Shown here piece after piece: positions 17,833 to 26,499 of a DNA stretch of 64,000 nucleotides; the stretch's first letter is position 1, and each line of letters opens with the position of its first letter. Origin of the DNA: Actinomadura rifamycini DSM 43936 (GTDB lineage: Bacteria; Actinomycetota; Actinomycetes; Streptosporangiales; Streptosporangiaceae); the NCBI RefSeq assembly GCF_000425065.1, contig NZ_AULB01000009.1:124001-188000 (forward strand), in the 5' to 3' direction. The translations under genes and the position numbers were made by a program. The notes beneath the pieces are model-generated. The model was not told the origin of the DNA. It saw only the letters and a list, made by a program, of their open reading frames with translations, and searched no databases.

Positions 17833-19218
17833 TCACCGCCCCGCCCGGCGCCGGTACTTCACGCGGCAGGGCTGCTTGAGCTGGATCACCATCTTCGAGA
17901 AGTCGTCCCCGTAGGAGTCGAGAGGCTGGGCGGGCTCGAAGGCGAAGTCGCGCAGGACGACGGAGAAGATGGCCTTCATCTGCATCATCGCGAACGCGTT
18001 GCCGACGCAGCGGTGCTTGCCGGCGCCGAACGGGATCCAGGTCCAGCGGTTCTGCAGGTCCTCCTGGCGGGGGTCGATGTAGCGGCCCGGCTCGAACCGC
18101 TCGGCGTCGGGGAAGTCGTCCTCGATCCGGTTGGAGACCCGGGGCGACGCGGCGAGCAGCGTCCCGGCGGGGACGGTGGTGCCGAGCAGCTCGAAGTCCT
18201 CCCGGACCAGGCGCATCAGGATGATGAGCGGCGGGTGCAGGCGGAGGGTCTCCTTCAGCGCCGACTCCAGCAGGGGGATCGAGCGCAGCGCCTGGAACGA
18301 GACCTCGGACCCGTCGGCGTACAGCGCGTCCAGCTCGGCGACCACATCGGCGAGGACGTCCGGGTGGCGCAGCAGCTCGATCATGGCCCAGGACGCGGTG
18401 CCGCTGGAGGTGTGGTGGCCGGCGAACATCATCGAGATGAAGATGCCGGTGATGTGCTCGGCGCTCATGTCCAGGGAGATGAGGACGTCGAGCAGGTCGC
18501 GCTCCTCGCGGGGGACCTTGCCCCGCTCCTTGCGGCGGTCGATGATCCCCTGCACCAGCGCGACCAGCTTCTCCCGGGCCGCGTCGCGCAGCCGGAAGCT
18601 GTCGATGTCGGCGTGCGCGTCGACGTAGGCGATGGCGTCGGTGCCCCGCTCCAGCTCGTGGTAGTGCTGCGCGAAGGACGCGTCGAGCTCCTCGCGGAAC
18701 GGCTTGCCGATCAGGCACGCGGACGTCGTGTAGATGGTCAGCTCGGCGAAGAAGTCGAGGAGGTCGATCTCGCCTTCGTCGCCCCAGTCCGCGACCATCC
18801 GGCGGATCTCCGCCTCGATGGTCCGGGCGTGCCCGCGCATCATGTCGCCGCGCAGCGCCTGGTTCTTCAGCATCTGCTGCCGCTCCTCCGGGGAGGCGTC
18901 GAAGACGACGCCCTTGCCGAAGATCGGCGTCATGAACGGGTACGCGGCCGCCTGGTCGAGCAGCTCGTCGGGCGCCCGGAAGAACACCTCGTTCGCCTCG
19001 GCGCCGCTGACCAGCACGACGTCCTTGTCGGCGAGCCGGAAGCGTCCGACGTCGCCGCACTCCGCGCGGACGCGGTGGAACAGGCCGATCGGATCGACCC
19101 GCATCTCCGGGAGATGCCCGGTGCCGCGGATGATCTCGGGGACCTCGGGGCTCCGGTCGTCCAGGACCGTGCTCACCTCGGGGATCCCGGCGAGCCGGTC
19201 GAGCCCGGGGGCAGTCAT
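17833..19218 (-). CDS. cyp51: CYP51-family cytochrome P450 (sterol 14-demethylase-like)
   Basis: A 461-residue soluble P450. It shows the CYP51 fingerprints: YPFMTPIFGKGVVFDA in the B-C region, the I-helix FAGHHTSSGTASW (CYP51-specific HHT instead of the usual acid/Thr pair), the ExxR in LKETLRLHPPLI, and the heme loop FGAGKHRCVGNAF. By eye it is very close to the mycobacterial enzyme throughout. CYP51 removes the 14-alpha-methyl group of sterols, but bacterial owners often lack sterol synthesis, so the physiological substrate is open. ATG 19218 overlaps the upstream SDR stop; ferredoxin follows directly. Confidence 0.94.
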   Translation of the reverse strand: MTAPGLDRLAGIPEVSTVLDDRSPEVPEIIRGTGHLPEMRVDPIGLFHRVRAECGDVGRFRLADKDVVLVSGAEANEVFFRAPDELLDQAAAYPFMTPIFGKGVVFDASPEERQQMLKNQALRGDMMRGHARTIEAEIRRMVADWGDEGEIDLLDFFAELTIYTTSACLIGKPFREELDASFAQHYHELERGTDAIAYVDAHADIDSFRLRDAAREKLVALVQGIIDRRKERGKVPREERDLLDVLISLDMSAEHITGIFISMMFAGHHTSSGTASWAMIELLRHPDVLADVVAELDALYADGSEVSFQALRSIPLLESALKETLRLHPPLIILMRLVREDFELLGTTVPAGTLLAASPRVSNRIEDDFPDAERFEPGRYIDPRQEDLQNRWTWIPFGAGKHRCVGNAFAMMQMKAIFSVVLRDFAFEPAQPLDSYGDDFSKMVIQLKQPCRVKYRRRAGR

Positions 19219-19997
19219 GATCTCTCCTCCACGGGTGCTTCGGGATTGACGTCGAGCAGGCTCAGATGCACGCCGCGCGGTGCGCCGACGATCGTGGCGA
19301 TCGCGTCCGCGTGCGCCCTCGCCTTGAGGAAGTGGGGATGCCGGGCCAGCCCGAAGCGGACCCACTGGTCGAGCACGAACGCGGCGTCGCCGTCGTCCCA
19401 GTCGGTGCCCATGCCGCTCCACGTCGGCCCCGGCCGGACGATCGAGGCCCGCACGCCGGTGCCCTCGAGCTCCATCTGCAGCGCGTTCGCCATCCCCTCC
19501 AGGCCCCACTTGCCGGCCGAGTAGGCCGACATGAACGGGCGGGGGCGCACCGCCACGTCGGAGGAGACGAAGACGATGTCGCCCCGCCGGCGCTCGACCA
19601 TGGCGGGCACGAACGTCCGCACGATCCGGTGGGCGCCGACGAGGTTGAGGTCGATCTCCCGGGCGAAGCGCGCGGAGGTGACCTCGATGGTCGCGCCGGG
19701 CGCCACCAGGCCGGCGTTGCTGACCACGACCTCGATGTCGCCGAGGTCGGCGGTCGCCTTCGCGGCGAACTCGTCCACCGCGTCGTCGTCGGTGACGTCG
19801 AGCGCGTGCGCGACCGCCTCGCCGCCGCCGGCGCGGATGGCCGCGGCGAGCTCCTCGAGGGCGTCGACGCGGCGCGCGCCGAGCGCGACCGGGTGCCCCG
19901 CCGCGGCGAGGACCCGGGCGGTCTCGGCGCCGATGCCGGAGGACGCGCCGGTGATCACCGCCGGACGCCGGTCGGGGTGCTGGTACTTCTTGGACAC
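19215..19997 (-). CDS. Short-chain dehydrogenase/reductase
   Basis: A 260-residue SDR with VITGASSGIGAETARVLA, the NAG motif in VVSNAGLV, catalytic Ser in VFVSSDVAV and the Tyr/Lys pair in YSAGKWGLEG. The C-terminal part is longer than a minimal FabG type and has no strong substrate clue. I chose GTG 19997, preceded by a GGAAGG site; the frame extends upstream but with unrelated residues. It lies between the two P450 genes, like Rv0765c between cyp123 and cyp51 in Mycobacterium tuberculosis (recalled), so it may oxidise a P450-made alcohol. Confidence 0.86.
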   Translation of the reverse strand: MSKKYQHPDRRPAVITGASSGIGAETARVLAAAGHPVALGARRVDALEELAAAIRAGGGEAVAHALDVTDDDAVDEFAAKATADLGDIEVVVSNAGLVAPGATIEVTSARFAREIDLNLVGAHRIVRTFVPAMVERRRGDIVFVSSDVAVRPRPFMSAYSAGKWGLEGMANALQMELEGTGVRASIVRPGPTWSGMGTDWDDGDAAFVLDQWVRFGLARHPHFLKARAHADAIATIVGAPRGVHLSLLDVNPEAPVEERS

Positions 19998-20013
19998 GTC
20001 GAACCCTTCCGCC

Positions 20014-21270
20014 TCAGCTCTTCCGCAGGGTGAAGCCGGTCGGCAGCGCGGCGAAGCCCCGGACGCTGGTGGAGTGCACGCGGACGGCGCGGTCGGCGTG
20101 CACATGGAAGTCGCCCACCTGCCGGACCAGCTCGTTGAGGACGACGCGCGCCTCCAGCCGGGCCAGGTTGGCGCCCAGGCAGAAGTGCTTGCCGGAGCCG
20201 AAGCTGAGGATCCGGCCGAGCTCGTCCTTGGACCGGTGGAGGTCGAAGGCGGTCGGTTCGGTGAAGACCCGCTCGTCCCGGTTGGCCGAGCCGAGCAGGA
20301 CGAGCGCCTTGGCGCCGGCGGGGATCGTCACGCCGTGCATCTCGACGTCGTCGACGACGTAGCGCGCGAGCATCTGGCTGGAGGTGTCGTGGCGCAGGGT
20401 CTCCTCGATCCACGCCGTCACCAGCGGTTCGGGGTCGTCCGGGCGGGCGAGCACCTCCGCCTTCTGCGCGGGGTGCGCGGACAGGTGGAAGAGGGCGTTG
20501 CCGAGCAGCTTGGTGGTGGTCTCGTTGCCGGCGACCACCATGAGGAACAGGAACGCGATGATCTCGCCGTCGGCGAGCCGGTCGCCGTCGATCTCGGCGA
20601 CGGTGAGCGCGGCGGTGAGGTCCTCCGCGGGGTCGGCCGCGGCCCGGCGCTCGGCGACCATCCCGCCGTAGTAGGTGATCAGCTCGACGGCCGCCTCCAT
20701 GCCGGCCGGGGGCACGTCGCGGACGCCGTCCTCGCGGTGCACGACGAGGTCGGCGAGGCGCCGGATCTCGTTCCGGTCGGACTCCGGCACCCCCATCATC
20801 TCCGAGATGACGTCCATGGGGAGCTTGCCGGCGAAGTCGGCGATCCAGTCCGCCTCGCCGTGCTCGGCGCAGGCGGCGAAGGTGCGCCGCAGGTAGTGCT
20901 CGGTCAGCCGCTGGATCTGCGGCTGGAGCTCCCGGACCCGCCGCGGCGTGAACGCGGCCGAGACGAGCCTGCGCAGCCGGGTCTGCCGCTGCCCGTCCAG
21001 GGCCAGGAAGCTCATCACCCGGTGCGCCTCGGGGTTCCACGCGCTCGCGTCGAGGGAGACGCCCATCCGGTTGGAGAACGCCGCGTCGTCGCGGAGCACG
21101 TCGAAGACGTCCGCGTGCCGCGAGACCACCCACAGGTCGTCCCGCTCGGCGTGGAAGACCGGCGCCTCGTCGCGCAGCCGCCGGTAGAGCGGATAGGGGT
21201 CCTCGTGGAAGTCGTAGTCGTAGGGATCGAAGGCCAGGGGTTCGGCCGGTGCGCCGCTCGGGGCGGTCAT
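20014..21270 (-). CDS. Cytochrome P450, CYP123-like
   Basis: A 418-residue bacterial class I P450. The N terminus has FDPYDYDFHEDPYPLYRRLRDEAP, the I-helix oxygen-binding motif is VVAGNETTTKL, the ExxR is in IEETLRHD, and the heme loop is FGSGKHFCLGANLARLE. The overall type and the position next to SDR-CYP51-ferredoxin suggest the CYP123 counterpart, although I assign it by synteny and not by alignment. The start overlaps the TetR stop (ATGA), so regulator and P450 are coupled. It would share the ferredoxin at 17630-17827. Confidence 0.88.
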   Translation of the reverse strand: MTAPSGAPAEPLAFDPYDYDFHEDPYPLYRRLRDEAPVFHAERDDLWVVSRHADVFDVLRDDAAFSNRMGVSLDASAWNPEAHRVMSFLALDGQRQTRLRRLVSAAFTPRRVRELQPQIQRLTEHYLRRTFAACAEHGEADWIADFAGKLPMDVISEMMGVPESDRNEIRRLADLVVHREDGVRDVPPAGMEAAVELITYYGGMVAERRAAADPAEDLTAALTVAEIDGDRLADGEIIAFLFLMVVAGNETTTKLLGNALFHLSAHPAQKAEVLARPDDPEPLVTAWIEETLRHDTSSQMLARYVVDDVEMHGVTIPAGAKALVLLGSANRDERVFTEPTAFDLHRSKDELGRILSFGSGKHFCLGANLARLEARVVLNELVRQVGDFHVHADRAVRVHSTSVRGFAALPTGFTLRKS

Positions 21271-21866
21271 GCGTTGCCTCTCATGATCACTTCGACGGAG
21301 GTGACGAGCCGGTCGGTGATCTGGTCGTAGGTCAGCAGGCCCATGCCCGCCTGCAGCAGCGCCCCGGTGAAGGTGAGCACCAGCACCTCCAGCACGGCGG
21401 CGTCGGCCGGCTCGCCGGACGGTCCGGGCCCCGTGAGGGCGGTCTCGAACCGCGCGTAGAACTCGCCGCCGATCCGCAGCCGCAGCCGGGCGACGTCCGG
21501 GTCGCCGCCGAGCAGCGCGGGGGTCACCGCGGCCGCCAGTTCCGGTTCGGCGACGATCCGGGCGGTCAGCGCCCGGACGGCCGCCTGCAGGCGCTCGGTC
21601 GCCCCGCCTTCGGCCGTCGCGTGGGCGCCGCCTTCGGTGAGATGCCGCCAGAACAGCTCCGCGAACAGGTGGTTCTTGGACGAGAGGTAGGTGTAGGCGG
21701 TCGCGGGGGAGACGCCCGCGCGCTGGGCCACCGTCCGCACCGTCAGCGCCTCGTGCCCGACGGCGCGCAACTCCTCGAGTCCGGCGGCCATCAGTTTCCG
21801 CACCGTCTCGGCCTGCCGGGGGTTGAGGCCCTGCCGCGGCGTGGGACTGGTCACCTGACTGGACAT
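21267..21866 (-). CDS. TetR-family transcriptional regulator of the CYP51 operon
   Basis: A 199-residue TetR-type repressor. The N-terminal helix-turn-helix is GHEALTVRTVAQRAGVSPATAYTYLSSK, followed by the usual NHLFAELFW entry into the ligand domain. It is the first gene of the long minus-strand operon and is coupled to the P450. A pair of overlapping inverted repeats sits on its own start codon (21860-21883), which makes autoregulation and control of the whole operon likely. The inducer is unknown but may be the P450 substrate. Confidence 0.88.
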   Translation of the reverse strand: MSSQVTSPTPRQGLNPRQAETVRKLMAAGLEELRAVGHEALTVRTVAQRAGVSPATAYTYLSSKNHLFAELFWRHLTEGGAHATAEGGATERLQAAVRALTARIVAEPELAAAVTPALLGGDPDVARLRLRIGGEFYARFETALTGPGPSGEPADAAVLEVLVLTFTGALLQAGMGLLTYDQITDRLVTSVEVIMRGNA

Positions 21867-21883
21867 GTGTCCACCTTAGGTGG
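21860..21883. promoter_or_regulatory. Overlapping inverted repeats at the TetR start
   Basis: TGGACA-TG-TGTCCA (21860-21873) is a perfect 6-2-6 inverted repeat covering the ATG at 21866. It is overlapped by CCACCT-T-AGGTGG (21871-21883), a second perfect 6-1-6 repeat. Both are good TetR-type operator candidates; the first probably blocks initiation. Confidence 0.65.
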
Positions 21884-21942
21884 GCCGGCGGGCCGCCGCA
21901 AGAGCCGCGCGGGCACCGGATCGGACGGGCCCGCGCCCGCGG

Positions 21943-23520
21943 TCACGTCCGCACTCCGTACCGCCGGCCCCGCTCTTCGCGGATCCAGCACGGATCGGCG
22001 AAGTCCGTCCCCTCGCGCACCAGCTCGCGCTTGAGCACCTTGTTCGTCGCGGTCGTCGGCAGCTCCCCGGCGATGCGCACGTAGCGCGGCCACGCCTTCG
22101 GCGACAGGTCCGCCTGCGCCGCCAGGAACTCCTCGAACGAGGCCGGGGTCAGGGAGCCGCCGTCGTGCAGGACGAGCGCCGCGACCAGGTCGTCCCCGAC
22201 GTCCGGGGCGGGCACGCCGTAGACCGCCGCCTGGCTGACGGCGGGGTGCCGGACCAGGACGTTCTCGACCACCCCCGCGGCGAGGTTCTCGCCGTCCACG
22301 CGGAGCCAGTCGCTCGTCCGTCCGGCGAGGTAGACGTAGCCGTCCCGGTCGCGGTAGGCGAGGTCGCCCGACCAGTACATGCCCCCGTCGAGGCGCTCGC
22401 GGGTGGCGGCGGGGTCGTTGTAGTAGCCGCCGAAGTGGCCGGCGCCCAGCGTGTTGACCAGTTCGCCGACGGCCTCGTCGAGGTTCGTGACGCGCCCGTG
22501 CTCGTCGAACTCGGCGCGCGGGCATTCCGTGCGCGTCGCGCGGTCGTAGACCGCGACCCCGTCCCACGGCACCCCGATGGACCCGGGCGGCGTGCCGCTC
22601 TCGCGGGTGATGATGACGGCGGCCTCCGTCGAGCCGAACCCGTCCCAGACCGTCGTGCCGAAACGGCGCGCGAACGCGTCGATGTCGCGGTCGGACGCCT
22701 CGTTGCCGAAGGCGACCCGCAGCGGGTTGTCGGCGTCGTCCGGCCGCTCCGGCGTGCGGAGGATGTAGGCGAGCGGCTTCCCGACGTAGTTCATGTAGGT
22801 GGCGCCGTACCGGCGGACGTCGGCGAGGAAGCCGCCGGCCGAGAACCGGGGCGCGAGCGCCATCGCCGCGCCGGAGCAGAGCGCCACGGCGTAGCCGCCG
22901 AGGATCGCGTTGCTGTGGAACATCGGCATCGACAGGTAGCAGGTGTCCGCCGCCGTGACGGCGAACCGGTCGCACAGGGCGGCGCCCGAGAAGACGACCA
23001 TGAGGTTGCTGACCTGGACGGCCTTGGGCGTCCCGCTCGTGCCGGACGTGAAGATCAGCATGAACGGGTCCGCCGCCGCCACCTCGCGCGGGTGCTCGAG
23101 CCGGGCCGGCCGCTCGGCGACCGCGCGCCGCCATTCGGCGCCGTCCGTGTCGATCGTCCGGACGCCCGGAAGCGAAAGCCCGTCGAGGAGCGGGAGGTGC
23201 TCGGAGTCCGTCAGCAGGACCTGGCAGTCCGCCCGCAGGATGTCGTCGGCCAGGGCCCGGCCCCGCCGGGTGACGTTGATGCCGACGGCGACGTACCCGG
23301 CCAGGGCGGACGCCGCGAGAGCGAACGCGTTCTCGGGGGTGCCCGCGAGGAGCACGCCGACGTGCGGAGGCCGGTCCGGCGCGAGCATCGGCCCGATGGC
23401 GCCGGCGCGGGCACCGGCGCCGGCGACGTACTCGCGCCACGTCCAGGTGAGGTCACCGAACTTGATCGCCGTCGCGTCGCTGTCGGCGAGCGACCGGAGG
23501 CACTGCTGGACGGTTTCCAT
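21943..23520 (-). CDS. FadD17-like fatty acyl/steroid-side-chain CoA ligase
   Basis: A 525-residue adenylate-forming acyl-CoA ligase. The P-loop motif is MLIFTSGTSGTPKAV, followed by the GFGSTEAAVII A5 motif, the YWSGDLAYRDRDGYVYLAGRTSDWLR hinge region and the C-terminal Lys in ATNKVLKREL. The pattern, including the FGNEASDRDI segment, resembles mycobacterial FadD17. ATG 23520 is used; the frame extends 15 codons upstream without a better site. It diverges from an F420-type oxidoreductase over a KstR-type box, which supports activation of a steroid-derived or branched acid. Confidence 0.86.
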   Translation of the reverse strand: METVQQCLRSLADSDATAIKFGDLTWTWREYVAGAGARAGAIGPMLAPDRPPHVGVLLAGTPENAFALAASALAGYVAVGINVTRRGRALADDILRADCQVLLTDSEHLPLLDGLSLPGVRTIDTDGAEWRRAVAERPARLEHPREVAAADPFMLIFTSGTSGTPKAVQVSNLMVVFSGAALCDRFAVTAADTCYLSMPMFHSNAILGGYAVALCSGAAMALAPRFSAGGFLADVRRYGATYMNYVGKPLAYILRTPERPDDADNPLRVAFGNEASDRDIDAFARRFGTTVWDGFGSTEAAVIITRESGTPPGSIGVPWDGVAVYDRATRTECPRAEFDEHGRVTNLDEAVGELVNTLGAGHFGGYYNDPAATRERLDGGMYWSGDLAYRDRDGYVYLAGRTSDWLRVDGENLAAGVVENVLVRHPAVSQAAVYGVPAPDVGDDLVAALVLHDGGSLTPASFEEFLAAQADLSPKAWPRYVRIAGELPTTATNKVLKRELVREGTDFADPCWIREERGRRYGVRT

Positions 23521-23576
23521 GGGGCTGTTCTCCGTCCTTCGGCAAGACAGCTGTCCAGTCACCATTCCAAAGTATG

Positions 23577-23590
23577 TAGAACACGTTCTA
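23577..23590. promoter_or_regulatory. KstR-type operator box
   Basis: TAGAAC-AC-GTTCTA is a perfect 6-2-6 inverted repeat that fits the published KstR consensus TnnAACnnGTTnnA of mycobacterial and rhodococcal cholesterol genes. It lies 11 bp before the F420-type oxidoreductase ATG and 57 bp before the FadD17-like ATG. No KstR gene is visible in the window. Confidence 0.75.
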
Positions 23591-23600
23591 GCATGGCGCC

Positions 23601-24452
23601 ATGCGCAACGGAATAGTGCTCTTCACCTCGGACCGCGGCATCGCGCCGTCCGTGCTCGCGAAGGCCGCCGAGGAGCGCGGCTTCGACACCTTCTACGTGC
23701 CCGAGCACACCCACATCCCCGTGCGCCGCGACGCGCCGCACCCCACCGGCGGCCAGGACCTGCCGGACGACCGGTACACGCGCACCCTCGACCCGTGGGT
23801 CTCGCTGGCCACCGCCGCCGCGGTCACCGAGCGGATCGGCCTGGCGACCGCGGTCGCGCTGCCGGTGGAGTCCGACCCGATCACCCTCGCCAAGACGCTC
23901 GCGACCCTCGACCACCTGTCCGGCGGCCGCGTCACGCTCGGCGCCGGCTTCGGCTGGAACACCGACGAGCTGGCCGACCACCACGTCCCCGCGGACAGGC
24001 GGCGCACCGTCCTCAAGGAGTACCTCGAGGCGATGCGCGCGCTGTGGACGCGGGACGAGGCGTCCTACGACGGCGAGTTCGTCTCGTTCGGGCCGAGCTG
24101 GGCCTACCCCAAGCCGCCGCAGGGCCGCATCCCGGTCGTCATCGGCGCGGGCGGCGGGCCCAAGACCATGAAGTGGATCGCCCGCAACGCCGACGGGTGG
24201 ATGACCACCCCGATCGAGAGCGGCATCGCCGCCAAGGCCGGGCTGCTGCGCGAGGAGTGGGCCGAAGCGGGCCGCGAGGGCGAGCCCGACGTGCGGATCC
24301 TGGTCGCGAAGAAGCCAAGCCCCGAGGACATGGCCGAGTGGTCCGCCGCGGGCGCGTCCGAGCTGATCTGGGGCGTGCCGGACGCCGACGAGGCCGCGGT
24401 GCTCGAGTACCTGGACAAGACGGCCGCCCGCCTGGGCCTGGCCCCGCGCTGA
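23601..24452 (+). CDS. LLM-class F420-dependent oxidoreductase
   Basis: A 283-residue bacterial-luciferase-like TIM barrel: GFDTFYVPEHTHIP near the N terminus, the RIGLATAVALP strand, HLSGGRVTLGAGFGWN and IPVVIGAGGGPKTMKWIAR. The family in actinomycetes mostly uses F420 or FMN to oxidise alcohols or reduce enones. The ATG lies immediately after the KstR-type box, so the transcript has a very short leader and would be blocked when the site is occupied. A 19-bp gap leads to the next gene. Cofactor preference is inferred from the family. Confidence 0.84.
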   Translation: MRNGIVLFTSDRGIAPSVLAKAAEERGFDTFYVPEHTHIPVRRDAPHPTGGQDLPDDRYTRTLDPWVSLATAAAVTERIGLATAVALPVESDPITLAKTLATLDHLSGGRVTLGAGFGWNTDELADHHVPADRRRTVLKEYLEAMRALWTRDEASYDGEFVSFGPSWAYPKPPQGRIPVVIGAGGGPKTMKWIARNADGWMTTPIESGIAAKAGLLREEWAEAGREGEPDVRILVAKKPSPEDMAEWSAAGASELIWGVPDADEAAVLEYLDKTAARLGLAPR

Positions 24453-24471
24453 CGATCGAGGAGACCGGCAG

Positions 24472-25728
24472 ATGAACCGAGCGACCCCTCCGAGCCGCTA
24501 CGCCGACCTCTCCCGGGAGGAGCTCGCGGCCGTCGTCCCCGAGCTGCTCCTGATCGGGCAGCTTATCGACCGCTCCGGCATGGCGTGGTGCATCAGCGCC
24601 TTCGGGCGGGAGGCGATGGCGCGGATCGCGATCCAGGAATGGGCGGCCTCCAGCCCGATCTACACCAGGCGGATGCAGCGGGCGCTCGGCTACGCGCCCG
24701 AGGTGCCCGGGAAGGGCGACATCCCGACGATCTTCAAGGGCCTGCAGCTCGACATCGGCGCGCCGCCGCAGTTCATGGACTTCCGCTACACCGTCCACGA
24801 CCGGTGGCACGGCGAGTTCCACCTCGACCACTGCGGCGCCCTCATGGACGTCGAGCCGATGGGGGACGCCTACGTCCGCTCGATGTGCCACGACATCGAG
24901 GACCCGACGTTCGACGCGACCGCGGTCGCGACCAATCCGAAGGCGCAGGTGCGGCCCGTCCACCGCCCGCCGCGCAGCCCCGCCGACCGGCACCCCCACT
25001 GCGCCTGGACCGTCACCATCGACGAGTCCCACCCGGAGGCCCGGGGCATCCCGCTGCTCGCCGTCAACGAGCGCTCCCGCGCCGCGAACCTCGAGCTGGC
25101 CCCGATCGACCCGGCCGACGAGGGCCGCGCCGACTACTCCGGCCCGCTGCTGTCCGACCTCGACTTCGCCGCCTTCTCCCGGTCGGCGCTGGCCCGGATC
25201 GCGGACGAGGTGTGCCTGCAGATGCACCTGCTCGACCGGGCCTTCGCGCTCGCCGTGGCCGAGCATGCCGCCGACGCCGACGGGCTCCTGCGGATCCGCC
25301 GCAAGCAGCTCACGGGCATCGCGGGCATCGCCGCGGAACGCCTGGCGCGCGCGCTGGACCTGCCGGACGGCCCGCGGGGGGCGGCCCGCCTCCTCGCGGT
25401 GCACCCCCTCTTCAACCCCGCGGCCTACGTCACCGCCGACTTCGACGCCGCGGGGAGCATCGCGGTGCGCCCGTCCCCGGCCCACGAGGACGGCGCCTGG
25501 ATCTCCCTGTGCGGCCCCGGGTGGACGACCGCGCTGCGGGCCGTCGTCCGGGCCGTCGACCCGCGTCTGGACGTCGAGGCGACCGGCACCGAAGCGGAGT
25601 GGCGGCTCGCCGTCGTGCGGCGGGAACGGCCGGTTCCCGAACCCGACGAGGTCGCCGTCGTCCGCTTCAGCACCGGCGCCGACTTCGCCTTCGAGCCCCG
25701 CCGGTCCCTGCCGATCACCCCCGTCTGA
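24472..25728 (+). CDS. Conserved protein of unknown function, His/Asp/Cys-rich core
   Basis: A 418-residue soluble protein I do not assign to a characterised family. The region from residue ~90 to ~170 is rich in potential metal ligands: a HGEFHLDHCGALMD block, MCHDIEDPTFDATA and later HRPPRSP with HPHCAWTV. The rest is helical with no membrane segment. It follows the F420-type oxidoreductase by 19 bp with GGAG before the ATG, so it probably belongs to the same KstR-box transcript. I have an impression that mycobacteria carry a similar hypothetical protein with cholesterol genes, but I cannot confirm that. Confidence 0.7.
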   Translation: MNRATPPSRYADLSREELAAVVPELLLIGQLIDRSGMAWCISAFGREAMARIAIQEWAASSPIYTRRMQRALGYAPEVPGKGDIPTIFKGLQLDIGAPPQFMDFRYTVHDRWHGEFHLDHCGALMDVEPMGDAYVRSMCHDIEDPTFDATAVATNPKAQVRPVHRPPRSPADRHPHCAWTVTIDESHPEARGIPLLAVNERSRAANLELAPIDPADEGRADYSGPLLSDLDFAAFSRSALARIADEVCLQMHLLDRAFALAVAEHAADADGLLRIRRKQLTGIAGIAAERLARALDLPDGPRGAARLLAVHPLFNPAAYVTADFDAAGSIAVRPSPAHEDGAWISLCGPGWTTALRAVVRAVDPRLDVEATGTEAEWRLAVVRRERPVPEPDEVAVVRFSTGADFAFEPRRSLPITPV

Positions 25729-25824
25729 CGTCCGGTCCGCATGCCCGCGACGGCGTCGTCCGCCCGCCGCCGGACGGTCCGCGACCGCCGGTGGCGGCGG
25801 GCGCCCGGCACTAGCATCGGTCCG

Positions 25825-26466
25825 ATGGAGGACTCTCCCGACACCGAACCCAAGCGGCTCTCGCCGGGACGGCACGGCCTGAGCCGGGAGGAGGTCACCG
25901 CCTCGCAGCGCGCGCGGCTGCTCGCCGCGATGGCCGAGGCGGCCGCCGAGAAGGGCTACGCGGCGGTCACCGTCGCGGACGTGCTCAAGCGCGCCAAGGT
26001 GTCGCGCCTGACCTTCTACCAGCACTTCTCCGGCAAGGAGGAGTGCTTCGCGGCCGCCTACGCGGCCGCCACCGACGCGCTGATGGACGTGCTGACGGGC
26101 GCCCTGAAGGAGGGGGGCGGGCGCTGGGAGTCGATCGAACGGGCCGTCGGCGCCTACCTGGACGCGCTCGCCGCCGAGCCCGTCCTGGCCCGGCTCTTCC
26201 TCGTCGAGGCGTACGCCGCGGGGCCGGAGTTCCTGCGCCGCCGGATCGACCGGCAGCGCTCGGTCGTCGACGCACTGGCCGACCACGTGGGCGCCCGCTC
26301 GCCGCAGGGGCGGCTGACCTGCGAGGCGCTGCTCGGAGCCGTCGTCTCGATGGCCACCGCCCGGATCATCCGGGACGACTTCGCGGCCCTGCCCGGGCTC
26401 CGCGCTCCGCTCGGCGCCCTCCTGCGCGGGCTGGCGCGGTCGCTCGACGAGGACCCCGATATATAG
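25825..26466 (+). CDS. TetR-family transcriptional regulator
   Basis: A 213-residue TetR regulator with a clear helix-turn-helix: KGYAAVTVADVLKRAKVSRLTFYQHFSGKEECF. The ligand domain has a long helix rich in Ala and acidic residues (AYAAATDALMDVL). I chose ATG 25825, giving about 20 residues before the first helix of the DNA-binding domain; the frame extends to 25741 with unlikely residues. It precedes an SDR and a CMD-like gene on the same strand, with only 33 bp to the next start, so it probably regulates that small operon. Confidence 0.85.
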   Translation: MEDSPDTEPKRLSPGRHGLSREEVTASQRARLLAAMAEAAAEKGYAAVTVADVLKRAKVSRLTFYQHFSGKEECFAAAYAAATDALMDVLTGALKEGGGRWESIERAVGAYLDALAAEPVLARLFLVEAYAAGPEFLRRRIDRQRSVVDALADHVGARSPQGRLTCEALLGAVVSMATARIIRDDFAALPGLRAPLGALLRGLARSLDEDPDI

Positions 26467-26499
26467 CCATCACTGTTTATAAATGTTACCGTCCCGGCC
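26467..26499. promoter_or_regulatory. AT-rich spacer, possible promoter or operator
   Basis: This 33-bp spacer between the TetR and SDR genes is strikingly AT-rich for this genome and contains the 8-bp palindrome TTTATAAA within GTTTATAAATGTT. It could supply a -10-like element or a TetR operator; neither is proven. Confidence 0.4.
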
